DNA from: Marisa cornuarietis | Lineage: Eukaryota; Mollusca; Gastropoda; Architaenioglossa; Ampullariidae | Direction of reading: 5' to 3' | Length of the DNA stretch: 64,000 bases | Assembly (NCBI GenBank): GCA_004794655.1 | Contig: SMMW01000001.1 | Coordinates: forward strand, 15,157,501-15,221,500 | Part shown: piece after piece, positions 22,611 through 34,205 of the stretch | How positions within the stretch are numbered: position 1 is the first letter of the stretch | Layout of the letters: every line of letters begins with the position of its first letter | Program-made: the position numbers and the translations under genes | Notes under the pieces: generated by a model | Database searches by the model: none | Told to the model about the DNA's origin: nothing | Seen by the model: the letters and a program-made list of their open reading frames with translations, nothing else

Positions 22611-25136
22611 ATCTTTATCAGCCTATTTCTCTTTGAATGTCAAACACAGAGAAAAGCAAAGACAAACTGCTTCGAATTATCATCAGTGCTAAATGGGAAA
22701 AAATTCTCATACTTCCATAAGATTAATTAATGAATTGTTTATTAGAGTAGAAGAGCAGTAAAACAGACCACGGAGGCTCCACATCATAGAAGCATGACAC
22801 CCACTCTGCAATAACTCCCTGGATAAGGTGCGCGAACGCACACACAAATTTCGCGCGCGCGATTGCCAAATTCCAGAGGTAAATGTCAAGGGAGCCATCC
22901 CATTTTAGTGCGCGTGCACAATCTCCTGCCCGTGAAGGCGGAATAACGAGGCTTTTGTCCTGTTCATTAATTAAAGCTCTCGTAACGAGATGCCACGGCG
23001 GGGGCCCCGTGACCAGGTTGTCGTGCAGCGATTACCTCCCAGTGCAGCAACGGGCAAGAGAGGCCTGGAACTCTCCTGGAAGTGCAGTTTGCACGTGAGG
23101 TTGCTTCCCTTTCCAGAAGACCAGAAGCTTTTTCGTGTGGATTGAGTGGAACTCAGTTTTTCAACGAGTTCTTTCTTCCTTCCATTCATTTATTCCATTG
23201 TTTCTTCCTTATTTTATCCCTTCTGTCTGTTTGTAGACAGGATTCTGTCCCGCCGGTCAATTGTTTCTGTGTCCCCATGAGACATGTACACCCACTTATT
23301 CGTTGTGTAAGGGATTCTTTCGTGTATCGGTCGTACGCGCCAAGCCCTCGGGGTTAGAGTTAGAGGTGAAGACATGCGTGAGCCTCAGATAAGCAATTAG
23401 TTAAGCTGAACGGGTTCAGACCCGGACAAGTCTGCGTGTCTCGTAGGTCACATAGTTTGACGAATACAAACCAACTCCTACAGTCTGCAGTTTATCACCT
23501 TAACTATCATGTATGCAATTCAGTAATCGCCACTGGCTGGCAGTTTCGACAGTCTCCCCCCATCCTGCTACCAAGCAGTACCATTCTCATCCTTCGTCAC
23601 TAATTCTTATATTTCTTCGCCCACTCCCCTGCTGTCTCTCCCCCCTACCCATCGTAATAAAATTTAGTTTGGTTTCTTTGCTCATCTTGTTCTTTCTTTC
23701 ATTCTCTGGTGCTTTCTTGTATCTCTGTCCCCTTAAGAACAATGCTTGATGATTGTCTAATGAACCTGTAATCCCTAGCCTCAGACATAAAAAAGGGCGA
23801 CGAATAATTAACCTATAACACACTTTCCTTTCAAGAGTTCATGCCACTTAGGTAGGCTGGGCATGAGCTTCAAGATAAAAAAAACAAAACCCACCTCCCA
23901 GCAGGATCCTGGGCGGTTTGCATCCTTTTGTTAGAGATCAGCGATTGGTATCAGCCTCCAAGCCTTTCACCCATTTACTCACGAACACCTGTACGCCTCC
24001 CTCTCCACAAGATTTTGAACACTGATGAGTCAGGAACGGAAACAGTATTTTTATCTATAAATCGGTTTTTGTTCAACAGCTGCGTATCTGAATCATCAGC
24101 ATCATCTGCCGTTGAAACATTTACACCTTTGTTCTGTCAACCGACTTTTACTATCTTGATTTGCCAACGTCTCTGGGTATTTCTTTATCGTGTATGTGGA
24201 TCGGTCAGCGCTCAAACATTAACAACATCGTCACCAACATTTTAATTCACCATCAGCAATGATCACTTCCACCTGAACAGCTTTGGGGTAACTTGGGTGA
24301 TAAAGTCATTGCGGAGCTGAACATGTATTTTTCAATCAACGATCTAATAATTTTAAGAACACATTTATTTTTTTTAGATCTAAGGAAATTTAAAAAAAAA
24401 AGATTTTCCTTCTCTCCTCTACTTTCCGGTTGTATGGGTACACCCACTCGTTAGTATATACGCTTTGTACCAAACAGAATTTAAATCACATTTTTGAAGT
24501 AGTTGGGAACAGAGTTGAGGAGTTGCGGTTTACAGACTTTGTATTTTTTTTTCCTCTGAGGTGGTAGTAGTGGTGGTAATGGCTGTTGGTGGTGGCGGTG
24601 ATGTGAGGGGGAGTTGAAGGGTTCCGCGCTCAATCGCCGCCATCAAAGAGCACGCACCAAGTGCACTCAAACCAGGGTCTCCAATTATTGTGCACGCACA
24701 CCTTTATATTTGTTCGCACCTGTTTCCTATTAACAAACTTTAAAAAAAAAGACGATAAATAGTTTTACATTCATTCTTTCTTCTCTCTTTCTCTCCTCTC
24801 TCTCTCTCTCTCTACTTTTTATAACTTTTTTCCATTTGAACAAAATGAGCATGATGTCAGATGCAATCAAACATTTTTTTGAGGTTTAACAAGTTGTGGC
24901 AGATGACTGTCAAAAAAAATAATAAGTGAAGCAGTTAAGCTCGAGCAGACACAGGAAAAATAAACAGAATGGTGTGCTGAGAGTTACATGTACATGTCGG
25001 GAGATCTGTATAGATGAGCAGGTGTAGGAACTCATCGAACACTTACACATATGACCACATATATAAACACTCCCTCACTCTGACTAGGGGGGAATGGGTT
25101 CAAACTTAGTGGGTCTTGGTGACTACAGGTGAGAGT

Positions 25137-25142
25137 GCTTAC
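25137..25142 (-). promoter_or_regulatory. 5' splice donor of the EGF-like exon
   Basis: On the minus strand, CTGCAG|GTAAGC. It falls between the fourth and fifth cysteines of the EGF fold; an intron inside the EGF domain is a known feature of ErbB-ligand genes such as neuregulins. Confidence 0.8.
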
Positions 25143-26182
25143 CTGCAGGTTTTGATATCCAGCGCGCCAACAAAGACACAGGTGCCTCCGTTCATGCAGT
25201 AGAAGCGGTCAGCGTAGGTGCAGGGCTGCACGTGCCGGTAGGAGATGGACAGGCGGTGGGCCAGCATCTGCGTACGGATGCGGCCGTTCATTTTGTAGCT
25301 GATGCCCAGGCCTGGGAAGCTGCGGCGCTTCCGCGGGTGCGAACGTGGGGCAGCACCAGCACCAACACCAGCACCAGCAGCACCGTCGGCCGCCTCCGAG
25401 GAAGAAGCACCTTCCTCCGTCCTCTCGGAGGTTACTTCCGCTTTTGGCTTGGCGACGGCTTCGAGCACATGTCGGATCTGTTGCGGGCTGCCCCGCACTG
25501 TCACAGCGATGGTTCCGTTCTTCTGGCCCATTTCAAGCACCTGAACGTCCACAACGTGCATGCGGACCGTCCCGTCCGTTGGAGACATCGATCTGGAGGC
25601 GAGAGTTTTTTCCAAACTTTGCTGGAGCGGCAAGTCTGGGTGCAGCAAAAACGGTCCCAGCGCTGCAATAGGAACTACGACCGTGACCTGCGCTCTGACG
25701 AGGCGAGGTCCAGTCCAGGTTAGGCTCGCTTGTTCCTCCTTATCCCGGCTGGAAGAAAGCGACACCTGTCGGGGGAGCGGGGGACTGTCCTGTTCTGGTC
25801 GCACGATTTGGCGATGGCTCCAACGACGACGATGCTCACGTTGGTGCTTTTTCTGCTTCCGTCGCCCCGTGCCTGGCGGCGTGAGTTCAAATCGTTCGAA
25901 GACGCGGTGCCGCTGCAGGAAGTTGGGGGCTTCAGCCGACAAGGGAGAGAGGAAGTCAGAAACTGGGCTGTCGCGTCCCCGGCGCGAGGCACCCATGTGT
26001 GATGTCGCGATCCCAGAGTCTGGCAGCAGTGGCGCGTAACTTTCCTGCCCCGTGGTCAAGTGAGAGAAAGCAGGAAGGGCGCGCAGGGGCGCAGTTTGGC
26101 ACCTGACGGCCGGCAGGTGGCACAGGACGGCCGCCACCAGCAGCAGCACTAGGTGGGGGAGGCGCGGCATTGGCTCACCCAT
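25143..26182 (-). CDS. EGF-receptor ligand precursor, first coding exon (neuregulin/vein/spitz-like)
   Basis: It encodes the N-terminus of a secreted or membrane-anchored growth factor likely to activate an EGFR/ErbB receptor. Counting from the ATG at 26182: a signal peptide at residues 5-28 (MPRLPHLVLLLVAAVLCHL, cleavage near VRC-Q), then a long pro-region with a very basic segment at about 106-121. An N-glycosylation site NGT is at 222. An Ala/Gly-rich linker follows, then a furin-type RKRR at 284-287, then an EGF-like half-domain with Cys at 321, 329, 335 and 346. The spacing 7-5-10 and C-MNGG-x-C match EGF, TGF-alpha and neuregulin ligands. The exon stops inside the domain: AAAACCTGCAG then GTAAGC, a strong donor, phase 2. 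The ATG at 26182 has A at -3 and G at +4. An in-frame ATG upstream (residue -31) lacks a leading signal peptide, and the frame stays open further up only through GTG and a poly-Gly tract. Fifth and sixth cysteines and any transmembrane segment must be on later exons. The exact subfamily is not decidable. Confidence 0.85.
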
Positions 26183-26640
26183 GATCCACGTGCGTGCATT
26201 TTGTTCTGCCGGGCAGGGGGACGTGGCCTGGCCACTGCACGCGACCTTTCTACTTCCACATCCGCCCACGTGCATGAAAATGACGGAGCACGGGCGGCCC
26301 CGGCGTCTGGGCCTCTCTACCACCGGCACCCGGCCCTCCTCTGTCACCAACACATCAGTCTCGCCGTTGCCGTCCTCCGCGTTGCTGTCGCTGCGTCGCG
26401 TTGCTGCTGCCGTGAGTGGCAGCGGCGACAACCACGGCGGCTCGGCTCCGCGCCGCCGCGTCACAACCTCGCCGGCAGCACTCCAACCACCACCACCGCC
26501 ACCGCCACCACCACCACCGCCAACGCCACTACCACCACCAGCACCAGCGACCTCCCACCGACCACGCGTCACTTTCACCGACGTCACGGCAGGCCACACC
26601 CGCCCCTGGTGACGTCCACTACCGCCCCTCGTGTGCTGGC
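26183..26640 (-). promoter_or_regulatory. GC-rich 5' leader / possible promoter of the EGF-like gene
   Basis: Immediately upstream of the chosen ATG the DNA is GC- and CpG-rich. It contains a trinucleotide (CCACCG)n tract at about 26487-26540, which reads as poly-Gly in the open minus-strand frame. Two TGACGTC motifs (CREB/ATF half-palindromes) lie near 26579-26588 and 26611-26619. No TATA box is evident. I take this as 5' untranslated leader and CpG-type promoter, by inference. Confidence 0.4.
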
Positions 26641-28790
26641 CAGTGACTGGCTACAGTTCCAGCAAAACTCCCAGAGGATGCGAGGGGTGTGTGGGTGGGG
26701 TGGGAGACTGCAGACTCCTGAGAACTCCTCCGACCGACGGTAACACACACAAACACAAGCGCGCGAGCAAGCAAACTGCGAACACATACAGAGGTTCACT
26801 CACACTTGTGCACCTCGTCGACGAGAAAAGTCCTGAACGAAGACCAAACTGGTCAAAAGTAAACAAACAGACAAACAATTTTTTTCCCAAAAAAAACCCC
26901 AACAAAAAAAACCAAAGTTGTCACAATAAAAGGCAGCAGAAGACCACCATGGAAGATAGCTCCTCTTCTGATCGTTCTACCTGCCTTTTCCTGTCTTTTT
27001 CCTTCTCCTACTTCAACGAAAAAAATCGTTTCTTCCCTTTTCCTTACTATAACACAAACGAACTGTCACAGACGATATTTAGTTGGGAAGTAACAAAGAA
27101 TTCTCTTGCTGTACGGCCTCGAAAGCAAAGCCGTTGCGAGCGGGCGAGCGAAGCAGGCTGGCGTGCAGTCCAATGCTGAGGCAGGAAGCCCCTCCAAATA
27201 TTCCCCCACCTCTGTCTCTAAGCTCCACCCATGCACAGCCGAGTCTGGCACCGTAGCAGGCACTGCCCTGGCCCCCGCACAGACGAATGAGGAAAGTATC
27301 CAGCAAAGACAGGTGGTTTTAGCGCTGTGCACCTGCTGAACAATTAGTTTCCTCTCACTTTCTCTCTCCCTCCATCTGAGCTGCTTCTCGAGGTGAACAT
27401 TGGCTGTTGGTAAATTAGCGCCATACGTTTTTGGGCTCAACCCAGATTTCAAAAAACACGGCCAAAAAAAAAAAGAAAAATTGATGAGTAAATAACAATT
27501 AAATGAAAGAAAAACCCAGACAAGGCACCAAAGTTCCACTGTAAAACGGTCCTGCTTTGCAGCCGCTAGGTGGCGCTGGCTTTAGAAGCGATGCACGTAC
27601 GTCCAGAATATTTTTGAGCAGCAGGTCTACCCCTCTACCTCGCTGGTACAGTGAAACACATTATGTGCGTCGCAGCAATTGCCGGTGCACGGGGCTTAAG
27701 ACAACTCCGCGGGCAGATAAAGAAGGGCACAGCGTAGACCCAATCACCTCCAGCGAGGGGGAAGGGGGAAGAGAAGAGGGAGGCAACGAGAACTGGAGAG
27801 ACTGAAAGCCTGGCTGCCCCCACCCCACCACCACCACCATCACCAACAGGACGGGCGGTCGTTTACCAGCGAGCGGAGTACACCCTCCCTCCCCACTTCT
27901 CCCAGACAGCATGCAATCCAAATTGTGTACGAGTGCGCCCAAACGTTTTGCAGGTGCGTGCATCTCTGTGTGTGTGTGTGTGTGTGTGCGAGCGCGCGCG
28001 CGCATGTACGCACATGTGAGCACAGACAGACCGGCGAAAAACAGCATGGGCGCCGTGGCAGACGACTTTTCCGGGCCCCTTGCGTTAATTATAATCCTTC
28101 ATTATTATTTGATAGTATACGACTGGCAATATCTACATATAGTTTAAGCTCGGAATATTCACAGCAAGCGTTAGGAAAAGTGCACAACCTCGTAGCCTTC
28201 TTTGAAGTCTAACTTGTTTATTTGTTGTTGTTGTTTTTTTTCTCGTGCTGCCTTTTCTTTTTATTTTTGTGCTCAAGACTTGTGATGATGCATGAGTAGC
28301 AGACGCGTTGTATGACTTAGAAAGTAACTGGAACGCGAAAAATTAAATAAATATCTTGATATCTTTGCATATATTATGATATGAAATACATATGAGAAGT
28401 GTTTACTTGTCTTTGACTGTAACTACATAATTCAAATCATAATCTTATATTAATTCAGACAGTGGAATGTGTGTGCTGGGGAGTAGGGAAGGATGTGAAT
28501 GCACGCACGAGGTATTGGAAGTTTACACAAATCCACACATTCTATCTAGCTCTAACCACACCTGGACGGAGGGCTATCAGGCAAACGGACATTACCAAAC
28601 TAAGGCAGTAGCCGTGCTAATCATAAATGCAGGAGAATAAATGACACTTTGTTCAGCCATATTTTACTCTTTATACAGGTAAGCAGACCTTTTCATCGCA
28701 CAGGTGTAAACTCTGTCATAAGTAAGATTGTTGGGCTGCAGGATCTCGCACACTAGGCTGCTAAGTAAAATGGCCCCATAATATCATACC
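26641..28790. other. Non-coding stretch upstream of the EGF-like gene
   Basis: No supported gene. It contains a CTCF-like CTAGGTGGCGCT at 27566-27577, A-rich tracts at 26876-26915 and 27460-27482, and a (GT)n(GC)n microsatellite at 27967-28003. Confidence 0.5.
27967..28003. repeat. (GT)n(GC)n microsatellite
   Basis: A GT run followed by a GC run. Confidence 0.93.
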
Positions 28791-28799
28791 ATGGCCACC

Positions 28800-29025
28800 C
28801 TTAGACATGACTCACTCACCTTAAGATCCACCTATTTCTTGAATATCTCTAGCAGTTATCTTCTTTTCCCATCATCATCATCATCATCATCATCTCTCTC
28901 TCTATTGATTTTGCAGTTTGCAGCCGTGTTACTGTATTCGTTTTTAGTGCTGCGCTTGTGTTTGAACTTAATGTTACACGTGCAAATAAACTATATAAGT
29001 GGTTTATACTATTATTATTATTCCC
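28800..29025 (+). mobile_element. Possible LINE 3' end
   Basis: One frame near the start gives LTHLKIHLFLEYL, similar to the last residues of many LINE ORF2 proteins (S-L-x-x-F-K-x-x-L-K-T-H-L-F). The segment ends with AAATAAACTATATAAGTGG and a short ATTATTATTATT tail. An (ATC)n(TC)n microsatellite sits inside it at 28870-28903. The body is degraded and the assignment is tentative. Confidence 0.35.
28870..28903. repeat. (ATC)n(TC)n microsatellite
   Basis: Eight ATC units followed by a short TC run. Confidence 0.93.
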
Positions 29026-29104
29026 CGCCCGCTTCATTCAAGCAGCTGCTCATGCAAACTCACTTGCTTGGTCAAAACAAATGACAAGGTTGCAGAAGAA
29101 ACTA

Positions 29105-29290
29105 GGCGGCCCGGTGGCGCAACGGTTAGTGCCTGTCACCAATACAGTGAAGGTTGGCTGTTCTGGGTTCAGATCTCGTCTCGGGCACGCTGTTTTTTTC
29201 TCTGCCTGTGATAACTGTTTACAGGACTGGCTGCCTTTCCGTGATATAATCTTAGTTGCTGACTCGGCGTGAAACACCAATACCTCCCTC
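29105..29290 (+). mobile_element. tRNA-derived SINE, family A, best-preserved copy
   Basis: It starts GGCGGCCCGGTGGCGCAACG, with TGGCGCAACGG as RNA polymerase III box A. Box B is at about 29165-29180 (GGGTTCAGATCTCG). The shared body follows (GGGCACGCTGTT, TTTACAGGACTGGCTGCC, GATATAATCTTAGTTGCTG), then the end CTCGGCGTGAAACACC. About 185 bp, in line with a tRNA head plus body SINE. Confidence 0.88.
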
Positions 29291-29449
29291 TTTAGACACA
29301 CCATTACACCACGGCTAAAATCCACTACAACTTTCGACCTTTATTACAAGTTTTTAAAGTTTGCTGCTACGAACACATACATTTCTTATCAGTTTACATA
29401 ACAAATGAGGAAACGCACACAATTATCGAAAGTTGAAAGTCGGCATTTA

Positions 29450-29650
29450 CTATATACTAATAATAAATGCAAAATTTATATAAGGCATACTTACACTCCT
29501 AAGGGGCACTTTCCTAGCGCTTAAGAACAAGAACGAGACATGGACAACAAGGCACAGAAGGACAAGCAAACAACATATGAACGACAGAAGGATAAACAAA
29601 CAACAGTATTGATGACGAATAAAGGACAAATAACAAGGACTGAGAGTATC
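29450..29650 (-). mobile_element. 3'-end fragment of a dispersed LINE/SINE family (AGCGCT family)
   Basis: Shares a colinear series of blocks with 47013-47190: AGCGCTTAA, then a GA-rich segment with GAGACATGGAC, ACAGAAGGA and a CAGTATTGA block. On the minus strand both copies run toward an AT-rich end with ATTATTA-like tails. No protein is encoded. It lies next to the 3' end of the LINE at 29722. Confidence 0.55.
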
Positions 29651-29721
29651 ATGATTTAGCAAAAGGAAGACAAACAGGGAGGTAGCAAAAAGCTGAAAAG
29701 GTAGGAAGGGTGTGAAAAAAC

Positions 29722-29936
29722 AATGACAATGACCAACTTTATTAGTCCCCAGTGGGCAGTTTAAACTTGGGAAGGTGCTCGGTTGCTATATATTAATAGT
29801 TACACGTACAGTACGTAATAAACCAAAATGAGTAAGTGAAAAAAGTGTGCAAAAAATATGAGCAAGTGGGAACATTTTAACAAGTGGCACAATCTTAAAA
29901 AATCCTTACATCTAGACCAGTCAAATGCACACAAGC

Positions 29937-29972
<36 letters not shown>

Positions 29973-31490
29973 CACTAACTGCGGAACAGCATATAAATGA
30001 AAAAGATGGAAGTATCTCAATAAACGACTGGTACAAACGGCCCAAGATTGCTTAGCAAACTGAAAAAAAAACTGTTTAACTTACGCAGAAGGTACATTCC
30101 TTGCAGGCCACGTTTAACAATGTGTTCAGTGTTCATAGTCCATTTGAGCTGGCAATCAACATCAGTGCCGAGGTACCTGAAAGAGTTAACAGTTTCAACA
30201 GGTTTACTATGTATCACACTGGAAGCAACAACATCATCTTTGATTCTTATGAAGACTGCGTTCATTTCGTTAGTTTTATCTACGTTTAACTCTAGAAAAT
30301 TCTCGTCGCACCACTGAACAGGTTTGTTAAGGCACAACCATGATCTTTCTTGTGTTCCTGAAAAAGAGTCAACAATGCTGTATCATCAGAGAACTTAATG
30401 AGGTAACTATTCTTCTCCGTACTTCTGCAAGTTTCAGTGTACATGATGAACAACAGTTAGGTGGGGACGCGGTGCTTGTAACAAAAGTATCAGAACAATG
30501 ACCATTTGCATAAACCCTCTGCTGTCTGCAAGTAAAAAAAAAATCAGTATCCACAAAACCAGTTGATGTGGAAGATTAAAATCAGAAATCAGTCTCGAAG
30601 CTAGAAGATGTGGTTGCATTATATTGAATGCAGCAGAACTAAAATCTGCGAAAACTAGTCTAGCATGTGTCTTGGGCTCCAGATGTTTATACAGTGTGTT
30701 AAGAATGAACAACTTGGCATCGTCAACAACCGTCCATTTCCTATCAGCAAATTGCAGTGGGTCCAATTTACTCTCTACAGATGTTAGGATAAGATTTTCA
30801 ACAATTTTCTTAAGAGTTTTTTTTTTACGAGAAAGGTTAGTGCTATTGGCCGAAAATCATTAGGTTGACTAGGATTAGCTTTGTTTTTTTTTGGGGGGGA
30901 GAGGGGACTGGGACAATGTTGAAAAGTTTCCAGGGTCCTGGAATGGGTCCTGAGTCGAAAGAGAGAGTTGAAAGTGGTGTTGAACCACTTCACCCAACTG
31001 AATCAGCACACGCTCACAGATCCCATCTGACCCCTGTGCCTTGTTAACTTTAACCCCCTTGCGCAATTCTGTCACATCGACTCGAGAAATTACTATGTCA
31101 TCATTGGAAACAAGTGACTAAGTCCCCTGACTTTTTCAGAAAAATCACGATTCTCAAAACGTGCGTAGGAATTATTCAAAACATTTGGCAAGTCCTGGTC
31201 GCTCACCCCATGAAGTTTGACTGGTTTTCTACTACAGTCCACCTGACTGACAGAGGTCGTAGACTTAACCCCCTGCCAGGCATAACGAAGGTCACCGGAA
31301 CAGTAACTCAACTCTTTGTTTTTATTCTCTCTTTTCGCTCTCTTAATCGCCTCCCTTACATCCACATCCGCAGATCTTTTTGCCAAGGCATCACCAATGG
31401 AAAAAAAGCACTTTTTTTCTTATTTAGTAAATTCTTCAAGCTCCTGGTTACCCACGGTTTGTTATTTTGAAATATTACAATGGTTTTACT
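29722..31490 (-). mobile_element. Degenerate LINE reverse transcriptase with intact 3' terminus
   Basis: Read on the minus strand in several frames, the blocks are in the order of a LINE ORF2. They are: NNKPWVT-like start near 31460; AIKRAKRENKNKE and LRYAWQGVK; DLPNVLNNSYARF (31.3-31.1 kb); NDFRPIAL (30.87 kb); DPLQFADRKWTVVDDA and HARLVFADFSSA (30.75-30.6 kb); SGSP-like QRVYANGHCSDTFVTST (30.5 kb); FSDDT-like motif traces near 30.38 kb; LELNVDKTNEM and FRYLGTDVD (30.3-30.15 kb); SFIEILPSFSFICC (30.0 kb). The 3' UTR ends CTGGGGACTAATAAAGTTGG followed by CATTGT repeats. Multiple frameshifts make it a dead copy. An (AC)n lies inside the ORF2 tail, and the endonuclease part is missing (5' truncation). 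The order and motifs suggest the Rex1/CR1 group. Confidence 0.88.
29941..29971. repeat. (AC)n microsatellite inside a LINE relic
   Basis: A perfect AC run. In the minus-strand LINE frame it reads as an alternating Val-Cys insert between SFICCSAVSD and the following residues. Confidence 0.95.
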
Positions 31491-31549
31491 AGGTACCATA
31501 GCAATAATATGGTAAATTTTAAGGGGCACACAAGGAATAGACAGGACAC

Positions 31550-31692
<143 letters not shown>

Positions 31693-34043
31693 CTAAGCTA
31701 GAATTACTGAAGAGGAGAGAGAGAGCCATAAATATTATTGACATCGCTGCAGTGTGTGTAAAAGTGTCAACACAGCACTGCAGTTGTAGAGTTATATGAT
31801 CGTCAGTGATAGATGGAAGGAAGGGGAACTTATTATTTTTTCCACTTTACAATTTTTTTCCACAGTTTTCTCTTCTTTTTTTGTTCGTCACGTCCTTTTC
31901 TGCCAATTCGTATTCTCATTAGAGACATGCACTAACGCACAAAGTGAGGATAAACCCTCACACTTGCAGTGAGACAGGGAGGGGAGAATGAAAGATTCCC
32001 CTTGCACCGTGAGGTAAACCACGTTCTTCAAGAACAAACGTCGAGACTGAACGATGGGACAGAGACAAACGAAGTTCATCCACTACCCGTTCAGTAACCA
32101 ACGACTGATTTGACAGGAAAATAAAATACTTGTTAGGCGAGGACATATTTTCGCAGGTTTCCATACATATATATCAGCCGTTAACACATCCGGGGGTGCA
32201 GACAGGGTTAATATATATTTCCAATACCTTCCACTGCCATATAATTCACTCAATATTACAGACATTTTCTATTAGGTAAAACCTGTGTTTATATAGGGGT
32301 TATTTTCGAGCACTTACTGAATCCGAATGCTTGCTGTAACACAGTCGTACTCAAGTAGAGTACAAAATTAAACTATAGAGAGAAACCGTAAAGAACCAAA
32401 GTGGCTTGAGAAAAGGTTAAGGAGGGGAGGGCAGTAGTTTTCCTCACACCTTGAAACAGCACTGAGAGAATTTGGACTTTAAATAACTTTAAAAAAGTCA
32501 CATAGAATAATTTTAATAATTAGTTTTTATTAGCTGGGTACAAGCTCTTCAAATGTCAAAATTCCCCGCTGTACACACCCACCCACCCATGAATTCATTG
32601 TGGTGTGCAGACCCGCTTGTGTTGCCATGAGTGCCCCAAGGTGCGAACACTCGTGAAATTGGTACAGCCTGAAATTACTGCACAAAATGCACGAAATGGA
32701 AGTCAATAATGACATGTTTAACATTTATGAGTTTCTTTGCCTAGAAAATGCTACTGTTTAAAAGATTATACACAAACATAAAAACATAAAACATAAAAAA
32801 ACATTACAAAATGATGATGGAAAAAAAGTACTACACACTACACTGAGTTTGCTTACAGAAGGTTCTGCACCTCTCTTGCACCTCTTACTGATCAAAAAAT
32901 GAAGTAAGGAATGTAGAACTGTGCAAGGACAGATCGAAAGAACGATGTTGTTAACACAGTTCTGTCCAGTAACTGGATCTAATGGCAAGACATTAAAGTA
33001 GCAGTTGCTGTCGGAAAGCAAGGTATTATTGAGGAGACGTACTCATCGACCTGTACATATACGGCAGCGACACGGTACATGTCGACAAAAGTTAAAAAAA
33101 AAAACAACAAGACTATCGATATTGTAAAGGGAAACGAGCGAGTACGTATATAAATAGGTATGGCAACAGAAAGGTCACCGGTAACTTTCTCTGTAGCGAT
33201 GTCGTTGTCCTTATACCAAGAGGGTCGGCAGGCGAAAGCGTGCAAGGGAGGAAGCTACAGCGCACATGAAGCCATCCTTCCGTTATCATGGCAACCTCCT
33301 CAGCACCAACAGCGCATGAGGTGAGAATATCATTCTCGCACGCATGGAGTTAACGCTCGCTGCTGACTACAAGCTAAAAATGAATGAATAAATAAATAAA
33401 GGCTGTTGTCAAATGCTCTAGTCTCTTGACAAACGTTTTCCGGGAGAGGGATACGGTGTGGCATTAATAATAGATGCTTGACATGGGTGACCATAAACGT
33501 TTCCGTTGGCTAGTCCCTCCGCCACATCCAGGACCATCCTCCACCTCCCACCATCACGTGATTTACCACTCTTCAGCCCCTCATTCCATTTCCCCACCCC
33601 TCACCCCTGTAACCTCTGCCTGTTGATTATCGATGCCTTTAGCGCACTCCATGACACCTGTTGTAATCAACAGGTGAGAGACGATGACCCTTTTATTGGA
33701 GCTAGAGTGAAGTCATCGCTGAGGAGGAGGAGGAAGAGGAGGAGCGGCATTGGAGAGGGGATATTGTGAGACTTGGGGGGGGGGTGGTCAGGAATGGGGG
33801 ATGGAAAACCATCGCTGTTTGTTTGGACACGTGCAATGCAATCGTCAGCATCTTCGAGGGGTGGGTAGGGTTAAAATTAGCCCACACGTAATGTCGTCTG
33901 CCAGGCGGCGCCTGTCTCGACGGTGGAGCCTGAGCACGGCCGCAATGAACACCAAGGGTCAGGATTTCAAGAGATTCCCCCCCCTTCTCTCTCTGTCTTT
34001 CCCCCACTTTTGTTTATACGTCAAAGTGTCCATCAACAACTAC
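31693..34043. other. Non-coding stretch, no gene seen
   Basis: AT-rich DNA without recognisable exons. There is a (GAG)n purine tract at about 33721-33745, and an AATAAATAAATAAA tract near 33386-33400. Confidence 0.55.
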
Positions 34044-34205
34044 TGGGTGGTCCCATGGTGCAGCGGATTACGGCTGTCCTGGGTTCAGCTCTCATCTCGA
34101 GAACACTGTTCTTTTTCTGCCTGTGGCATCTGTTTACAGGGCTGACTGCCTTGCCGTGATATAGCCTTAGTTACTGGCTCGGTATAAAACACCGATTTCC
34201 CCCCT
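34044..34205 (+). mobile_element. tRNA-derived SINE, family A, copy with internal deletion
   Basis: Starts GGGTGGTCCCATGGTGCAGC and passes directly to GGCTGTCCTGGGTTCAGCTC, so about 25 bases between box A and box B found in other copies are missing. The body (TCTGCCTGTGGCATCTG, GATATAGCCTTAGTTACTG) and end (CTCGGTATAAAACACC) are intact. Confidence 0.85.

Larger units (their letters stand above)
20454..25136. other. Presumed intronic or intergenic DNA downstream of the EGF-like exon, no exon recognised
   Basis: If the EGF-like gene continues on the minus strand, this lies in its first intron. Its second EGF half-exon was not recognised here. It holds the second 28-bp repeat (21317-21344), a GC-rich patch at about 21450-21900, a (TGCG)n run at 22581-22610 and a 44-bp-spaced direct repeat at 22261-22340. 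CT-rich runs lie at about 24778-24815. Confidence 0.5.

Noticed and set aside
25232..26039. Plus-strand open frames of 108-163 codons
   Set aside because: Antisense shadows of the GC-rich EGF-ligand exon, which has a signal peptide and EGF cysteines in the other strand.
26183..26599. Extending the EGF-ligand protein upstream to 26599
   Set aside because: The frame there starts with GTG, contains a poly-Gly microsatellite translation, and would bury the signal peptide 140 residues inside the protein.
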